NCBI GenBank assembly: GCA_026001245.1
Contig: BNZR01000005.1
Span: forward strand, 1-34,997
Reading direction: 5' to 3'
Origin: Clostridia bacterium
Lineage (GTDB): Bacteria; Bacillota_A; Clostridia; Oscillospirales; UBA929
Length of the DNA stretch: 34,997 nucleotides
The notes under the pieces are model-generated. The model was not told the origin of the DNA. It saw only the letters and a program-made list of their open reading frames with translations, and ran no database searches. Position numbers and translations under genes: made by a program. Positions 1-7,759 of this stretch are shown piece by piece. Position 1 is the stretch's first letter, and every line of letters begins with the position of its first letter.

Positions 1-126
1 GATAACCTCGCGGCTTCCAAAGGTTTTTATCAGATTATGCGTTATTATTATTGGTGTCATTGATGAAACCCTCCTTTTTAAGTGTAATTCGCCCCATAAG
101 CGCAATGCCCGAAGTAAGCAGCCCCG
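1..126. repeat. 126-bp inverted repeat, left arm
   Basis: Bases 1-126 are the exact reverse complement of 911-1036; every position pair sums to 1037 and the match stops at 127/910. This arm carries, on the minus strand, the end of the MFS gene, the AAGGAGGG ribosome binding site and the first about 20 codons of the ABC ATPase. It may extend left of the window. It replaces the 5' part of the MFS gene. It is either a real inverted duplication or a chimeric join made during amplification or assembly. Confidence 0.95.
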
Positions 127-156
127 AGAAACAAGCTGGAATCCGCAAACGGCGTC

Positions 157-1002
157 ATGCAAGCAGTGCAGTCATTGTCAGGTATTGCGGCGCCGATTAT
201 CGGCGGCATCCTTTACGGCGCTGCCGGACTGCGTGTCCTTGTGACAATAAGCTCCCTGGCTTTCGCGCTTGCGGCAATCACTGAGTCGTTTATCAAAATC
301 CCGTTCGTTTCCCGCGCCCGCACCGGGGGAATGGTACGGACGATAGCCGTAGATTTGAAAGAGGGATTCGCCTATGTATGGACAGATTTATTCATCCGAA
401 AACTCACGGTAATCGCGGCGCTGCTGAATCTGGCGCTTGTTCCGTGTTTCCTCGTAGCCGCGCCGCTTGTTTTACGGAGGACGCTCGGTAGCGGCGACAC
501 GGTTTACGGCGTCGGGATGGGTCTCATTGAAACTGCCATGATTCTCGGAGCGTTGCTCGTGGGCGTTTTTTCAAAGAAGATGCGCGTACAAACTATATGG
601 CGATGGGTGCTGGGAATTGCTCTACTATTTGTACCACTATCTCTCACGCTGACGCCCGTTGTGCTTGGATTGGGCTTTTGGCCGCCATTCGCCGCGTTTA
701 CGCTCTGCATTATGCTAATGGCGGCAGCTACGACCATACTGTCTATCTTCGTCATTGTAAAGGTACAGACGAAAACGCCCGGTGAAAATCTCGGCAAAGT
801 GATGGCGATTTGTCAGGCGGCGGCGCAGTGCGCGGCTCCTGTCGGGCAGATAGCCTATGGTCTTGCGTTTGAGCGCTTTGACAGCGCCGTTTATATTCCG
901 CTGCTGTTTGCGGGGCTGCTTACTTCGGGCATTGCGCTTATGGGGCGAATTACACTTAAAAAGGAGGGTTTCATCAATGACACCAATAATAACAACGCAT
1001 AA
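157..1002 (+). CDS. MFS transporter, 5'-truncated
   Basis: This is the C-terminal two thirds of a major facilitator superfamily exporter, with about seven hydrophobic helices alternating with short basic loops. The first ATG at 157 is not the true start: the MFS-like frame continues upstream through NKLESANGV to codon 127, exactly where the inverted repeat begins, and an in-frame TAA lies at 115 inside the repeat. Full-length relatives have about 400 residues, so roughly 110-130 N-terminal residues are missing and the product is unlikely to transport. It overlaps the start of the ABC ATPase by 26 nt, so in the intact locus the exporter and ABC genes were probably co-transcribed. The substrate cannot be read from the sequence; drug or peptide efflux is usual for this family next to a bacitracin-type ABC pair. 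Confidence 0.85.
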   Translation: MQAVQSLSGIAAPIIGGILYGAAGLRVLVTISSLAFALAAITESFIKIPFVSRARTGGMVRTIAVDLKEGFAYVWTDLFIRKLTVIAALLNLALVPCFLVAAPLVLRRTLGSGDTVYGVGMGLIETAMILGALLVGVFSKKMRVQTIWRWVLGIALLFVPLSLTLTPVVLGLGFWPPFAAFTLCIMLMAAATTILSIFVIVKVQTKTPGENLGKVMAICQAAAQCAAPVGQIAYGLAFERFDSAVYIPLLFAGLLTSGIALMGRITLKKEGFINDTNNNNA

Positions 1003-1036
1003 TCTGATAAAAACCTTTGGAAGCCGCGAGGTTATC
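911..1036. repeat. 126-bp inverted repeat, right arm
   Basis: This is the partner of 1-126. This copy sits in its natural context, spanning the last 30 MFS codons and the first 20 codons of the ABC ATPase, so it is probably the original and 1-126 the displaced copy. The two arms are separated by 784 bp of MFS sequence. Confidence 0.95.
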
Positions 1037-1705
1037 AGAAACTGTAATATCACCGTAAACAAAGGCGAGATATACGGCTTTCTCGGCGCGAACGGCGCCG
1101 GCAAGACAACCGTGCTGAAACTGATTTTGGGGCTGCTGAAACCTACTATGGGTCAGATAGAGGTTTTGGGTGTAGACGTGGTGAAAAATCGTGAAACCAT
1201 TCTCGGAAGTATAGGGAGCATGATTGAAGTACCGATCTTTTATGAACACCTGTCCGCTGCCGCGAACCTGAAAATACACCTTGCTTACTTAGGTCTGGAC
1301 GAAACTATGGATGTAGAGGAAACGCTGACACGGGTGGGGCTTCCGAATACCGGCAATCAAGCCGTTTCCGCGTTTTCGCTTGGTATGAGGCAAAGGCTCG
1401 GCATTGCGCGGGCGATTATCCATAAACCGAAGATTCTGCTTTTGGATGAGCCGATAAACGGGCTTGACCCGGTGGGAATCCGCGATATGAGGGTATTGCT
1501 CCGCTCGCTCGCGGAAACAGAAGGCGTTACGATTGTTATCTCCAGCCATATCTTGGGCGAGATAGAACATATCGCCGACAGGATTGGCATTATCGCAAAC
1601 GGCGCTATGGTTCGGGAGGTTTCCATGTCCGACATCCGAACCGAACATCCAGAAGGGCTGGAAGACTATGTTATTGAAATCATGAGCGGGAGGTCGGCGG
1701 AATGA
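977..1705 (+). CDS. ABC-2 exporter ATP-binding protein (BcrA/CcmA-type)
   Basis: This 242-residue ATPase energises a membrane exporter. Visible motifs are Walker A GANGAGKT near residue 37, the signature FSLGMRQRLG, Walker B ILLLDEP followed by a D-loop GLDP, and the H-loop SSH. Length and order match the bacitracin/lantibiotic-immunity class of ABC-2 ATPases. ATG 977 is chosen because AAGGAGGG lies at 961-968; the longer open frame back to 857 runs antisense-like through MFS coding sequence. The stop overlaps the permease start by 4 nt, so the two are translationally coupled and form one transporter. A peptide-antibiotic or lipid substrate is possible but not shown. Confidence 0.93.
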   Translation: MTPIITTHNLIKTFGSREVIRNCNITVNKGEIYGFLGANGAGKTTVLKLILGLLKPTMGQIEVLGVDVVKNRETILGSIGSMIEVPIFYEHLSAAANLKIHLAYLGLDETMDVEETLTRVGLPNTGNQAVSAFSLGMRQRLGIARAIIHKPKILLLDEPINGLDPVGIRDMRVLLRSLAETEGVTIVISSHILGEIEHIADRIGIIANGAMVREVSMSDIRTEHPEGLEDYVIEIMSGRSAE

Positions 1706-2397
1706 AAAATCTAATTAGGCTTGAACTGAAAAAGAACAATATAAAACCTTATTTGCTGGGTGTTTTGGGCATCACAATCGTTATGTTTGGATTCCTATAC
1801 CTGTTTGCGGGCGTTGAAGACGAGGAACTATCGACATACGCCGATGTCACGATGCTCGTTTCGAGTTTGAGCATGGCAAGCTATTGTGTTTTAGGCGCGG
1901 TCATGTTCGCGCGCTTTGCGGTTGAAGAATACAAAGGCAAGCGGGCGATTCTGCTTTTTTCCTATCCGATAAGCCGCTCCAAGGTGCTGCTTGCCAAGGT
2001 CGCGCTTGTCACAAGTTTCGTCTTTGTGTTTTCGTTGCTGACCAATCTCATCGTTTTGGGTTTTTTCAATGTGAGTGAACGCTTCGCGCCGCTCATTCAC
2101 GAAGGCGAACTCAGCCGGATGATGTCCGATGCTATACCTCTGACTGTTGTTAACGGATTTTTAGCTATCGCGGTAAGCCTGATTGCTTTGGCCGTAGGGC
2201 TTTGGAAAGAGTCTGTGCCTGTGACGATTATTACAGCGGTAATCATTTGCAGCATTTTTTCAAGCGTTTTTACCCAAGCAATAATGCACTCGCTGGCGAA
2301 TGTCGGATTAATGATAGCTGCCGCCGCCATGATTTTAGCTGTTGCCCTTTGCGTATTTGGTTTAGCGGTTAAAAAGGTAAATGCTATGGAGATTTGA
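1702..2397 (+). CDS. ABC-2 exporter permease
   Basis: This is a 231-residue integral membrane protein with six hydrophobic segments: about residues 17-36, 50-70, 100-125, 145-165, 172-192 and 200-222. It starts with the short charged N-terminus (MKNLIRLELKKN) common to ABC-2 permeases that pair with BcrA-type ATPases. The start ATG overlaps the ATPase stop (ATGA) and is preceded by GGGAGG within the ATPase gene. It most likely dimerises in the cytoplasmic membrane and is driven by the upstream ATPase. No soluble domain is present. The family does not reveal the substrate. Confidence 0.9.
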   Translation: MKNLIRLELKKNNIKPYLLGVLGITIVMFGFLYLFAGVEDEELSTYADVTMLVSSLSMASYCVLGAVMFARFAVEEYKGKRAILLFSYPISRSKVLLAKVALVTSFVFVFSLLTNLIVLGFFNVSERFAPLIHEGELSRMMSDAIPLTVVNGFLAIAVSLIALAVGLWKESVPVTIITAVIICSIFSSVFTQAIMHSLANVGLMIAAAAMILAVALCVFGLAVKKVNAMEI

Positions 2398-2453
2398 TTT
2401 CACCTGTCACACTATAGCCGACTTCTGGCCGAGACTCAGACTCAAGATAAAAA

Positions 2454-2517
2454 TTACGACTGTAAGAATTATCTTGACAAACGGGATGCCTTGAGTTATA
2501 CTATATTACACTTGTAA
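2454..2517. promoter_or_regulatory. Paired BlaI/CopY-like operator sites
   Basis: Two dyads flank the promoter core. Site 2 (2506-2517) is TTACA-CT-TGTAA, containing the BlaI/MecI/CopY consensus TACAnnTGTA. Site 1 (2454-2465) is TTACG-AC-TGTAA with one mismatch. Both continue into the same GAATTAT, and the sites lie 52 bp apart, about five helical turns. No BlaI or CopY gene lies in the window. Confidence 0.6.
2474..2502 (+). promoter_or_regulatory. Sigma-A promoter for reductase/flavodoxin genes
   Basis: TTGACA (2474-2479), a 17-nt spacer and TATACT (2497-2502) give a near-consensus promoter about 100 nt upstream of the RibD-type reductase. The dyads at 2454 and 2506 bracket it, so repression by a dimeric winged-helix regulator is plausible. 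Confidence 0.8.
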
Positions 2518-2602
2518 GAATTATGCCTTGCAGTGTTGTCGTGCGCTGTTTTAACTGGGCAGGCGGTCGCACTGTTCGGCTCTATAGTTTGGAGGGAATG
2601 CG

Positions 2603-3298
2603 ATGAGCGATGATATGAAAACCCGACCGATTACGACGCTGTTTATGCTGTCAAGCGTAGACGGCAAAATCAGCACTGGGGTTTCAGACGCGCTGGATGT
2701 CGATTCTGATTTCCCGATGATTGACGGAGTTCGCCAAGGGTTACACCAATACTACGAGATTGAGAAAACCACCGACTTGTGGTCGCTTAACTCCGGCCGT
2801 GTGCAGGCGAAAATGGGAGTGAATGAAAAGAGCCTACCCCACAGGACAGATGTATCCTTTGTCGTGATAGACAACAAGAATCTGAATGAACACGGACTCC
2901 GCTATTTCTGCGCATTGTCAAAGGAATTTGTTCTCGTCACGACAAACAGAGAGCATCCGGCGTATTCCGTTCGGGAAAGCAACCTGAATATCATCTGCCA
3001 GCCGGAATTAGACTTGTGCGGTATGCTTGAGGTCTTGTACGAAAAGCATGGCTGCGAGAGAATAACCATACAAACAGGCGGAACGCTAAACGGTCTTTTC
3101 CTGCGTGAAAAGCTGTTCGACTATGTTGATATAGTCGTGGCTCCGATACTCATCGGAGGGAAAGATACTCCGACGTTGGTTGACGGGGCGTCGCTTGTTT
3201 GCCGTGACGAACTCGTGAAGCTCGGAGCGCTTCAACTTGAAAAATGCGAAATGCTTGAAGATTCGTATATACGCTTGCGATATAAAGCTGTGCGGTAA
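2603..3298 (+). CDS. RibD C-terminal-domain (DHFR-like) reductase
   Basis: This 231-residue protein has the dihydrofolate-reductase fold of the RibD C-terminal domain. The N-terminal TTLFMLSSVDGKIS strand-loop and the later GGTLNGLFL and VAPILIGGKDTPTL segments are the family's NADPH-binding and C-terminal motifs. Stand-alone members reduce pteridine- or flavin-precursor-like substrates with NAD(P)H; no riboflavin genes are near, so a role in riboflavin synthesis is not implied. GGAGGG at 2591-2596 sets the ATG at 2603. It is the first gene after the promoter at 2474-2502 and is followed 24 nt later by a flavodoxin, suggesting a redox pair. Confidence 0.88.
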   Translation: MSDDMKTRPITTLFMLSSVDGKISTGVSDALDVDSDFPMIDGVRQGLHQYYEIEKTTDLWSLNSGRVQAKMGVNEKSLPHRTDVSFVVIDNKNLNEHGLRYFCALSKEFVLVTTNREHPAYSVRESNLNIICQPELDLCGMLEVLYEKHGCERITIQTGGTLNGLFLREKLFDYVDIVVAPILIGGKDTPTLVDGASLVCRDELVKLGALQLEKCEMLEDSYIRLRYKAVR

Positions 3299-3322
3299 AA
3301 TTGTTATAGGAGGAACAACGCA

Positions 3323-3871
3323 ATGAGCAAAAATGTAGTAGTAATATATGGTACAAAACACGGCACGACAAAACGCTACGCCGAATGGATAGCCGAGGAA
3401 CTCGGCGCTGCTCTGTTCGCCGGAAACGAAATAAGAGCCGACGAACTGCAAAATTACGACTGCGTAGTTTTCGGCGGAGGGCTGTATGCGAGCGCCATTA
3501 TCGGCGCGGATTTGGTTGCGAAAAATCCCTGCAAAAACCTTGTACTGTTCACTGTGGGGCTTGGCGACCCTCAGACTTCGGACTATTCGGAGCATATGAG
3601 CAAAAACTTCCCGCCTTCAGCAACAAAACCGCTGAAAGTGTTTCATTTGCGCGGCGGCATTGATTACAGCCAATTGAACCTCGTCCATCGCGGAATGATG
3701 GCGATGATGAAAAAAATGACGATTGACAAGAAAAAGCCCGAAGAACGCACGACCGACGACCAATTGCTCGTTGACACCTACGGCGGCAAGATTGACTTTA
3801 CTGATAGGGAAACAATTATGCCGATTGTGGAGTATGTGCGAGGATTACCGGATGCGGAGGGAAAACCATGA
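3323..3871 (+). CDS. Flavodoxin-domain protein
   Basis: This 182-residue flavodoxin-like protein binds FMN through the N-terminal phosphate loop YGTKHGTTKRYA (residues 9-20). It has the central CVVFGGGLYAS strand and the LFTVGLGDPQ flavin-binding loop. It resembles the HemG/flavodoxin_5 group that shuttles electrons or oxidises porphyrin-type substrates, but no haem genes are nearby. TAGGAGGA at 3307-3314 fixes the start. The last codons (DAEGKP) carry the ribosome binding site of the small pseudogene downstream, a layout repeated at the end of the TetR gene. Confidence 0.87.
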   Translation: MSKNVVVIYGTKHGTTKRYAEWIAEELGAALFAGNEIRADELQNYDCVVFGGGLYASAIIGADLVAKNPCKNLVLFTVGLGDPQTSDYSEHMSKNFPPSATKPLKVFHLRGGIDYSQLNLVHRGMMAMMKKMTIDKKKPEERTTDDQLLVDTYGGKIDFTDRETIMPIVEYVRGLPDAEGKP

Positions 3872-4000
3872 ACAAACACGAACCACTATGGAAACATCTG
3901 TGAACTGCAGGGCGCGATACCTTCAAGCTCTCCTTTGAAGGAGTCAAGGGTCAAGGACGCTCTCGGATTTGAGATTGAGCATTCTTTCTTGACAGACTAA
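3868..4000 (+). pseudogene. Broken DUF7662-like gene copy
   Basis: Translation gives MNKHEPLWKHL followed at once by TGA, then DTFKLSFEGVK. A 7-nt tandem duplication (GTCAAGG twice) shifts the frame, after which VKDALGFEIEHSFL can be read before TAA at 3998-4000. These blocks align with the intact neighbour at 4657-4872 (MSKYEPLWKHL, LKLTYNEIEAVLGF, IDHSFLNA). The upstream GCGGAGGGAAA ribosome binding site is also shared with that gene. This is a decayed, 3'-truncated paralogue with one nonsense codon and one frameshift. Its last codons supply the -35 box of the next promoter. Confidence 0.85.
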
Positions 4001-4017
4001 TCTAATTAGTTTATAAT
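3989..4017 (+). promoter_or_regulatory. Consensus promoter with TetR operator in spacer
   Basis: TTGACA (3989-3994), 17 nt and TATAAT (4012-4017) match the consensus exactly. The spacer contains a perfect dyad ACTAAT-CTA-ATTAGT at 3996-4010, the expected place for a TetR-family dimer that represses its own operon. The -35 overlaps the 3' end of the pseudogene. Confidence 0.85.
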
Positions 4018-4063
4018 ATATATGGAATAGATTTATACACTAATTGGAAAGGCAGATACCTAT

Positions 4064-4660
4064 ATGAAAGGTGAAGTAACGATTGACCTAATCGCACAGT
4101 TTGCCGGAGATATTGCAGACAACGAGGGGTTGGAAAAGCTGACCGTCAAAGCGGTGGCGGAGAAGCTGGAAATAAAGCCGCCGTCGCTTATGTTCCATGT
4201 AAAGAACCTAAACGGTCTCAAGAGCATTCTTGGGCAGCACACGATTAAGGTTTTGGTCGCGGAACTACTTAGAGCGGGATTCGGAAAAAGCGGACTTGAA
4301 GCCGTGGTTGCTCTCGGCAAAGCCTCTATGGATTTCGCAGTGCGCCATCCGGGGATGTATGAGTCAATTCAGTGGTTCAACGCATATGCCGAACCGAGGG
4401 GTAGCGACGAGCCGGACGCAAGAGCATTCCAGCAGATTACCGAACTGTTCTTTGAACTGTTTAAGGGTTCCAAAATGCCGGAACTGGAAGTTTCGCATAT
4501 CATTCGGGGATTCCGCAGCCTTATCCATGGATTCGCTACGATTGCAGGACATAAGGGCTTTGGGCATCCATCGGATATTGTGGAGAGTTTTGAGTATTGC
4601 CTTGAGCTATTTCTGAACGGGGTCAAGATGAAGTTACACGAAGCGGAGGGAAACCGATGA
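4064..4660 (+). CDS. TetR/AcrR-family regulator with WHG-type C-terminus
   Basis: This is a 198-residue one-component regulator. The N-terminal helix-turn-helix spans about residues 10-50 (GLEKLTVKAVAEKLEIKPPS with a recognition helix ending LMFHVKN). The remaining 140 residues form the ligand-binding helical domain, with the HPGMYESIQWF and HIIRGFRSLIHGFA segments typical of TetR proteins with a WHG (TetR_C_33-like) domain. It is led by the promoter at 3989-4017 with a perfect dyad in the spacer, so autorepression is likely. It overlaps the next gene by 4 nt and probably controls the hydrolase operon downstream. The ligand is unknown. Confidence 0.9.
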   Translation: MKGEVTIDLIAQFAGDIADNEGLEKLTVKAVAEKLEIKPPSLMFHVKNLNGLKSILGQHTIKVLVAELLRAGFGKSGLEAVVALGKASMDFAVRHPGMYESIQWFNAYAEPRGSDEPDARAFQQITELFFELFKGSKMPELEVSHIIRGFRSLIHGFATIAGHKGFGHPSDIVESFEYCLELFLNGVKMKLHEAEGNR

Positions 4661-4872
4661 GCAAATATGAACCGCTGTGGAAGCATCTGCAAAGCAACGG
4701 AAGTGCGACGCTGAAACTGACCTATAATGAGATTGAAGCCGTCCTCGGATTCCCGATAGACCACTCCTTCCTGAACGCAAAGAAAGAGGCGGCGGCGTTC
4801 GGCTACACAGTAGGCAAAATCTCTATGAAAGAGAAACACGTCACATTCCACAAACTGGTGGAAAAACAATGA
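4657..4872 (+). CDS. Small DUF7662-like protein
   Basis: This 71-residue protein has the pattern YEPLWKHLQ, then a short alpha-beta stretch ending in GYTVGKISMKEKHVTFHK. I associate this pattern with the DUF7662 family often found next to TetR regulators or hydrolases; the biochemical role is unknown. It overlaps the TetR gene upstream and the hydrolase downstream by 4 nt each, so it is translationally coupled to both. A broken paralogue lies at 3868-4000. It could be a small adaptor or DNA-mimic-like protein; nothing in the sequence decides. Confidence 0.7.
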   Translation: MSKYEPLWKHLQSNGSATLKLTYNEIEAVLGFPIDHSFLNAKKEAAAFGYTVGKISMKEKHVTFHKLVEKQ

Positions 4873-5732
4873 CGGCAGATGTTACTGTTGTTGCTACGCA
4901 CGAGTTCGGCAACATTACAGCCTCCGAAAAAACTATGAAGCGTGACGGCGCTTTGTGGCGGTATACAGTGAGCGGCGACGGGGATAAGTTTGTCGTGATG
5001 ATTCTGTCAAATACCACAGGACATTTGTTCGCACTGCCCTTGGCGGAGGAATTTCGGGATGCCTTTACCACCGTAGCCCTGTCCGTACCGCCCACGAAAT
5101 CATTTGCGGACACCGCCGATGGCTTGAATCTGCTTTTGGAGAACGAAGGGGTAAAGTCCTGCAACGCCATCGGACACTCTAACGGCGGCGTGTATCTGCA
5201 AAACCTGATAGCGCGTTATCCGGGATTGGTAGACAAAGTCGTGTTTTCCCATAGCTTAACGTCTATGGCCGAAAACGACGCTTACACCACCAACGCGTCG
5301 GAAGTGAAAATATACAGGCTCATGCGTAAAATGCTACAGGTGCTTCCTGTATCTGTTTTGACCTTTGCTATGGCGCGCATGGTTTTAACAAAACTGTATC
5401 TGCAATCCGGCGAAACTGACACGAAGCGGCTGATAGCTCTTTGCAAAGAAGATATGCTGAGAGTTAAGAAACAGGACTTTATTATTATGGCTGATTGTAT
5501 GGAGGATTTCTTGTTCAACCATACATTCACCTCAGAGTCGTACATATCAGCGCCGCAAAACGTGTTGATTGTGGACAGCCCCACGGATAAACTCGCCAAC
5601 CCTATGCAACGGGCGCAGATGTTAAGATTATGCCCCGGCGCGAAGGAGTATCATTTCAAGTCCGGCGGACACGTCACGATGGTAAACTGCCGTGATGAGT
5701 ATGTTTCGGTACTGAAAGATTTTTGGATATAA
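4869..5732 (+). CDS. Alpha/beta hydrolase
   Basis: This is a 287-residue cytoplasmic hydrolase of the alpha/beta fold with no signal peptide. The nucleophile elbow is G-H-S104-N-G-G. The likely acid is the Asp in LIVDSPTDKL near residue 237, and the likely base the His in the C-terminal SGGHVT. A helical lid insertion lies between about residues 135 and 215. Substrates of such proteins are esters, lactones or other small acyl compounds. It is coupled to the DUF7662-like gene and lies under the TetR promoter, which suggests inducible turnover of a small hydrophobic compound. Confidence 0.9.
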   Translation: MTADVTVVATHEFGNITASEKTMKRDGALWRYTVSGDGDKFVVMILSNTTGHLFALPLAEEFRDAFTTVALSVPPTKSFADTADGLNLLLENEGVKSCNAIGHSNGGVYLQNLIARYPGLVDKVVFSHSLTSMAENDAYTTNASEVKIYRLMRKMLQVLPVSVLTFAMARMVLTKLYLQSGETDTKRLIALCKEDMLRVKKQDFIIMADCMEDFLFNHTFTSESYISAPQNVLIVDSPTDKLANPMQRAQMLRLCPGAKEYHFKSGGHVTMVNCRDEYVSVLKDFWI

Positions 5733-5762
5733 CGAATATGACGAATACGAGGAGGTCTGAAA

Positions 5763-6335
5763 ATGTTCAAGAATTTTAAATGGGACAATGAAACAGAGGT
5801 AACGACAAACAGTAGCTCGCTTGTAATCAAGGCAGCTCCAAAGTCGAACTTCTTTATTGAACCGTCAGACGGGGCGCGGCATCTGAGCGGGCAATTTTTC
5901 TATACAGATTGCGGCGGCGATTTTGTAATAAGAGCAAAAGTTACGCCGAATTTCGCATCTGTATACGACGCCTGTGCGCTTCTGGCTATGAGCGGCGATA
6001 CTTGCTGGGCTAAGTTGTGTTTTGAAAGCACGGATATTGGGACATACGCGGTCGTCAGCGTCGTGACAAACGAGGTATCAGACGACGCGAATGGCGTAGA
6101 TATAGCCGGAGACAGCGTATATTTGCAGCTTGCGAAAAAAGGCGATGTCTTTGCAATGCACTATTCTACAGACGGTAGGGAATATAAAATGGTTCGGTAC
6201 TTTAGATTACCGCATAGTGCGAGTTGGAAGATTGGATTTGTCGGTCAATCGCCGACAGGGACAGGCGGCGACCGTTTGTTTGACGCGATTGAGCTTCATT
6301 ATGAGGCACCGGCTAATCTTCGGAAAGGCATATGA
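5763..6335 (+). CDS. DUF1349 beta-sandwich protein
   Basis: This 190-residue beta-rich protein resembles the DUF1349 (concanavalin-like) family: FFIEPSDGARHLSG, DFVIRAKVTP, CWAKLCFES, and a C-terminal WKIGFVGQSPTGTGG strand-turn. Members are cytoplasmic and of unknown activity; the jelly-roll fold suggests carbohydrate or small-ligand binding. GAGGAGG 3-10 nt before ATG gives a strong start. It follows the hydrolase by 30 nt and runs into the next gene, so it belongs to the TetR-controlled operon. Confidence 0.82.
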   Translation: MFKNFKWDNETEVTTNSSSLVIKAAPKSNFFIEPSDGARHLSGQFFYTDCGGDFVIRAKVTPNFASVYDACALLAMSGDTCWAKLCFESTDIGTYAVVSVVTNEVSDDANGVDIAGDSVYLQLAKKGDVFAMHYSTDGREYKMVRYFRLPHSASWKIGFVGQSPTGTGGDRLFDAIELHYEAPANLRKGI

Positions 6336-6349
6336 GGAGAATGAGAATT

Positions 6350-6664
6350 ATGGAAAAGAAGAACAGCTATCAACTATTCATGGAGGAAGCGCCGGATGCG
6401 GCGAATGCCTTTAACGGGCTTATCGGCTCTCTGCAAAACTGCGGACTTGATTCCAAAACCATGCAACTTTGCTACATCGCTATCAAGGCATCGCAGGGCA
6501 ACGCGACAGCCGTAGCCGCACACGTCCCGATGGCGAAACAGGCAGGAGCAACGTGGGACGAAATCAAAGGCGCGATATTACTGACGCTTACCGTATCAGG
6601 CGTGTCGGGCGTACTTGCCTGCCTCGCCCCGGCAAAGGAAGCGTATGGCGAGGCAATGAGTTAA
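6350..6664 (+). CDS. Carboxymuconolactone-decarboxylase-like protein lacking CxxC
   Basis: This 104-residue all-helical protein matches the CMD/AhpD fold: SKTMQLCYIAIKASQG, AAHVPMAKQAGATWDEI and ILLTLTVSGVSGV correspond to the conserved helices. The CxxC redox pair normally found before the AAH segment is absent (GNATAVAAH), so AhpD-like peroxidase chemistry is not expected. ATG 6350 is preferred over 6332 because GAGGAG at 6334-6339 is correctly spaced for it. It is downstream of DUF1349 and 16 nt upstream of rsgA. Confidence 0.8.
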   Translation: MEKKNSYQLFMEEAPDAANAFNGLIGSLQNCGLDSKTMQLCYIAIKASQGNATAVAAHVPMAKQAGATWDEIKGAILLTLTVSGVSGVLACLAPAKEAYGEAMS

Positions 6665-6680
6665 TGGGTTGGGAGATAGT

Positions 6681-7739
6681 ATGGATTTGAAGAAGTGTGG
6701 TCTTAGTGACCGTTTTGCGCAGGAAGCTGCCCAATATGAAGGTTTTGCGCTGGCAAGGATTACCGAGCAGCATCGCAACCTCTATAAAACAGTTTCTGAG
6801 AACGGTGAACATATGGCGGTGGTTTCCGGCAAACTTCGCCACCAGTCCGATAATGCTTTGGACTATCCCGCCGTCGGTGATTGGGTAATGCTTGAAGATA
6901 CTGTAACGGACGGTAACGCCGTCATTCACCATGTCTTGACCAGAAGCAGTGTGTTTGTACGTCAGGCGGCGGGAACGTCAGGCGACGCGCAGGTCGTGGC
7001 GGCAAATATCGACATCGTGTTCCTCTGTATGTCGCTCAACGCCGATTTCAATTTGCGGCGTTTGGAGCGGTACTTGACCGTCGCGTGGGATAGCCGGGCA
7101 AAGCCTTTCATCATTCTCACCAAGTCGGACTTGTGCGAGGATTTGACAAATAGGCTTGCCGATGTGGAATCCGTGAGTATGGGTGTGCCAATCATTGTAT
7201 GCTCATCCGAAAACGGTGACGGCTTTGACGAAGTGAACGCGCAGATTTCCGCTGGAAAAACGGTGGCGTTCATCGGTTCGTCAGGTGTTGGTAAGTCCAC
7301 GATGATAAACCGGCTTATGGGCGAAGAACTCCTTGCCACAAAAGCCATCCGTGAGGATGATGATAAGGGGCGGCATACCACCACACACAGACAGCTTCTT
7401 TTGCTTCCGGGCGGCGGTATTGTCATAGACACGCCGGGAATGCGTGAGTTATCGCTTTATTCAGGCGATGTGTCAAGAACCTTTGAGGACATCGAGGAAT
7501 TGGCGGTACAGTGCAAGTTCAGCAACTGCACCCATTCCGGTGAAACTGGCTGTGCCGTTCGCCGCGCGATTGATGACGGTGTGCTTTCAGAGAGGCGGTT
7601 TGCGAACTATCAGAAGTTGGGGCGCGAAGTGGGCTACGATGGCATGAACTCTCGTCAGCGCGAACAGGAAAAACTGAACCGTATGTTTGGCGGTAAGAAA
7701 GCGCTCAAAGAGTTTCAGCGAAACCTGAAAAAGAAATAA
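6681..7739 (+). CDS. rsgA: Ribosome small-subunit-dependent GTPase A
   Basis: This 352-residue circularly permuted GTPase helps mature and check the 30S ribosomal subunit. The order is an N-terminal OB-fold (about residues 1-110), the G4 motif TKSD, then G1 GSSGVGKST (about 198-206), the switch region RHTTTHRQ, G3 DTPG, and a C-terminal zinc knuckle with CKFSNCTHSGETGC. G4 before G1 is the signature of this family. ATG 6681 is chosen because GGGAG lies 5-9 nt upstream; an in-frame TTG at 6669 is less likely. Placement at the end of a small-molecule operon suggests a mobile or secondary copy. Confidence 0.95.
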   Translation: MDLKKCGLSDRFAQEAAQYEGFALARITEQHRNLYKTVSENGEHMAVVSGKLRHQSDNALDYPAVGDWVMLEDTVTDGNAVIHHVLTRSSVFVRQAAGTSGDAQVVAANIDIVFLCMSLNADFNLRRLERYLTVAWDSRAKPFIILTKSDLCEDLTNRLADVESVSMGVPIIVCSSENGDGFDEVNAQISAGKTVAFIGSSGVGKSTMINRLMGEELLATKAIREDDDKGRHTTTHRQLLLLPGGGIVIDTPGMRELSLYSGDVSRTFEDIEELAVQCKFSNCTHSGETGCAVRRAIDDGVLSERRFANYQKLGREVGYDGMNSRQREQEKLNRMFGGKKALKEFQRNLKKK

Positions 7740-7759
7740 TCACATAGGAGAATTAGCTT

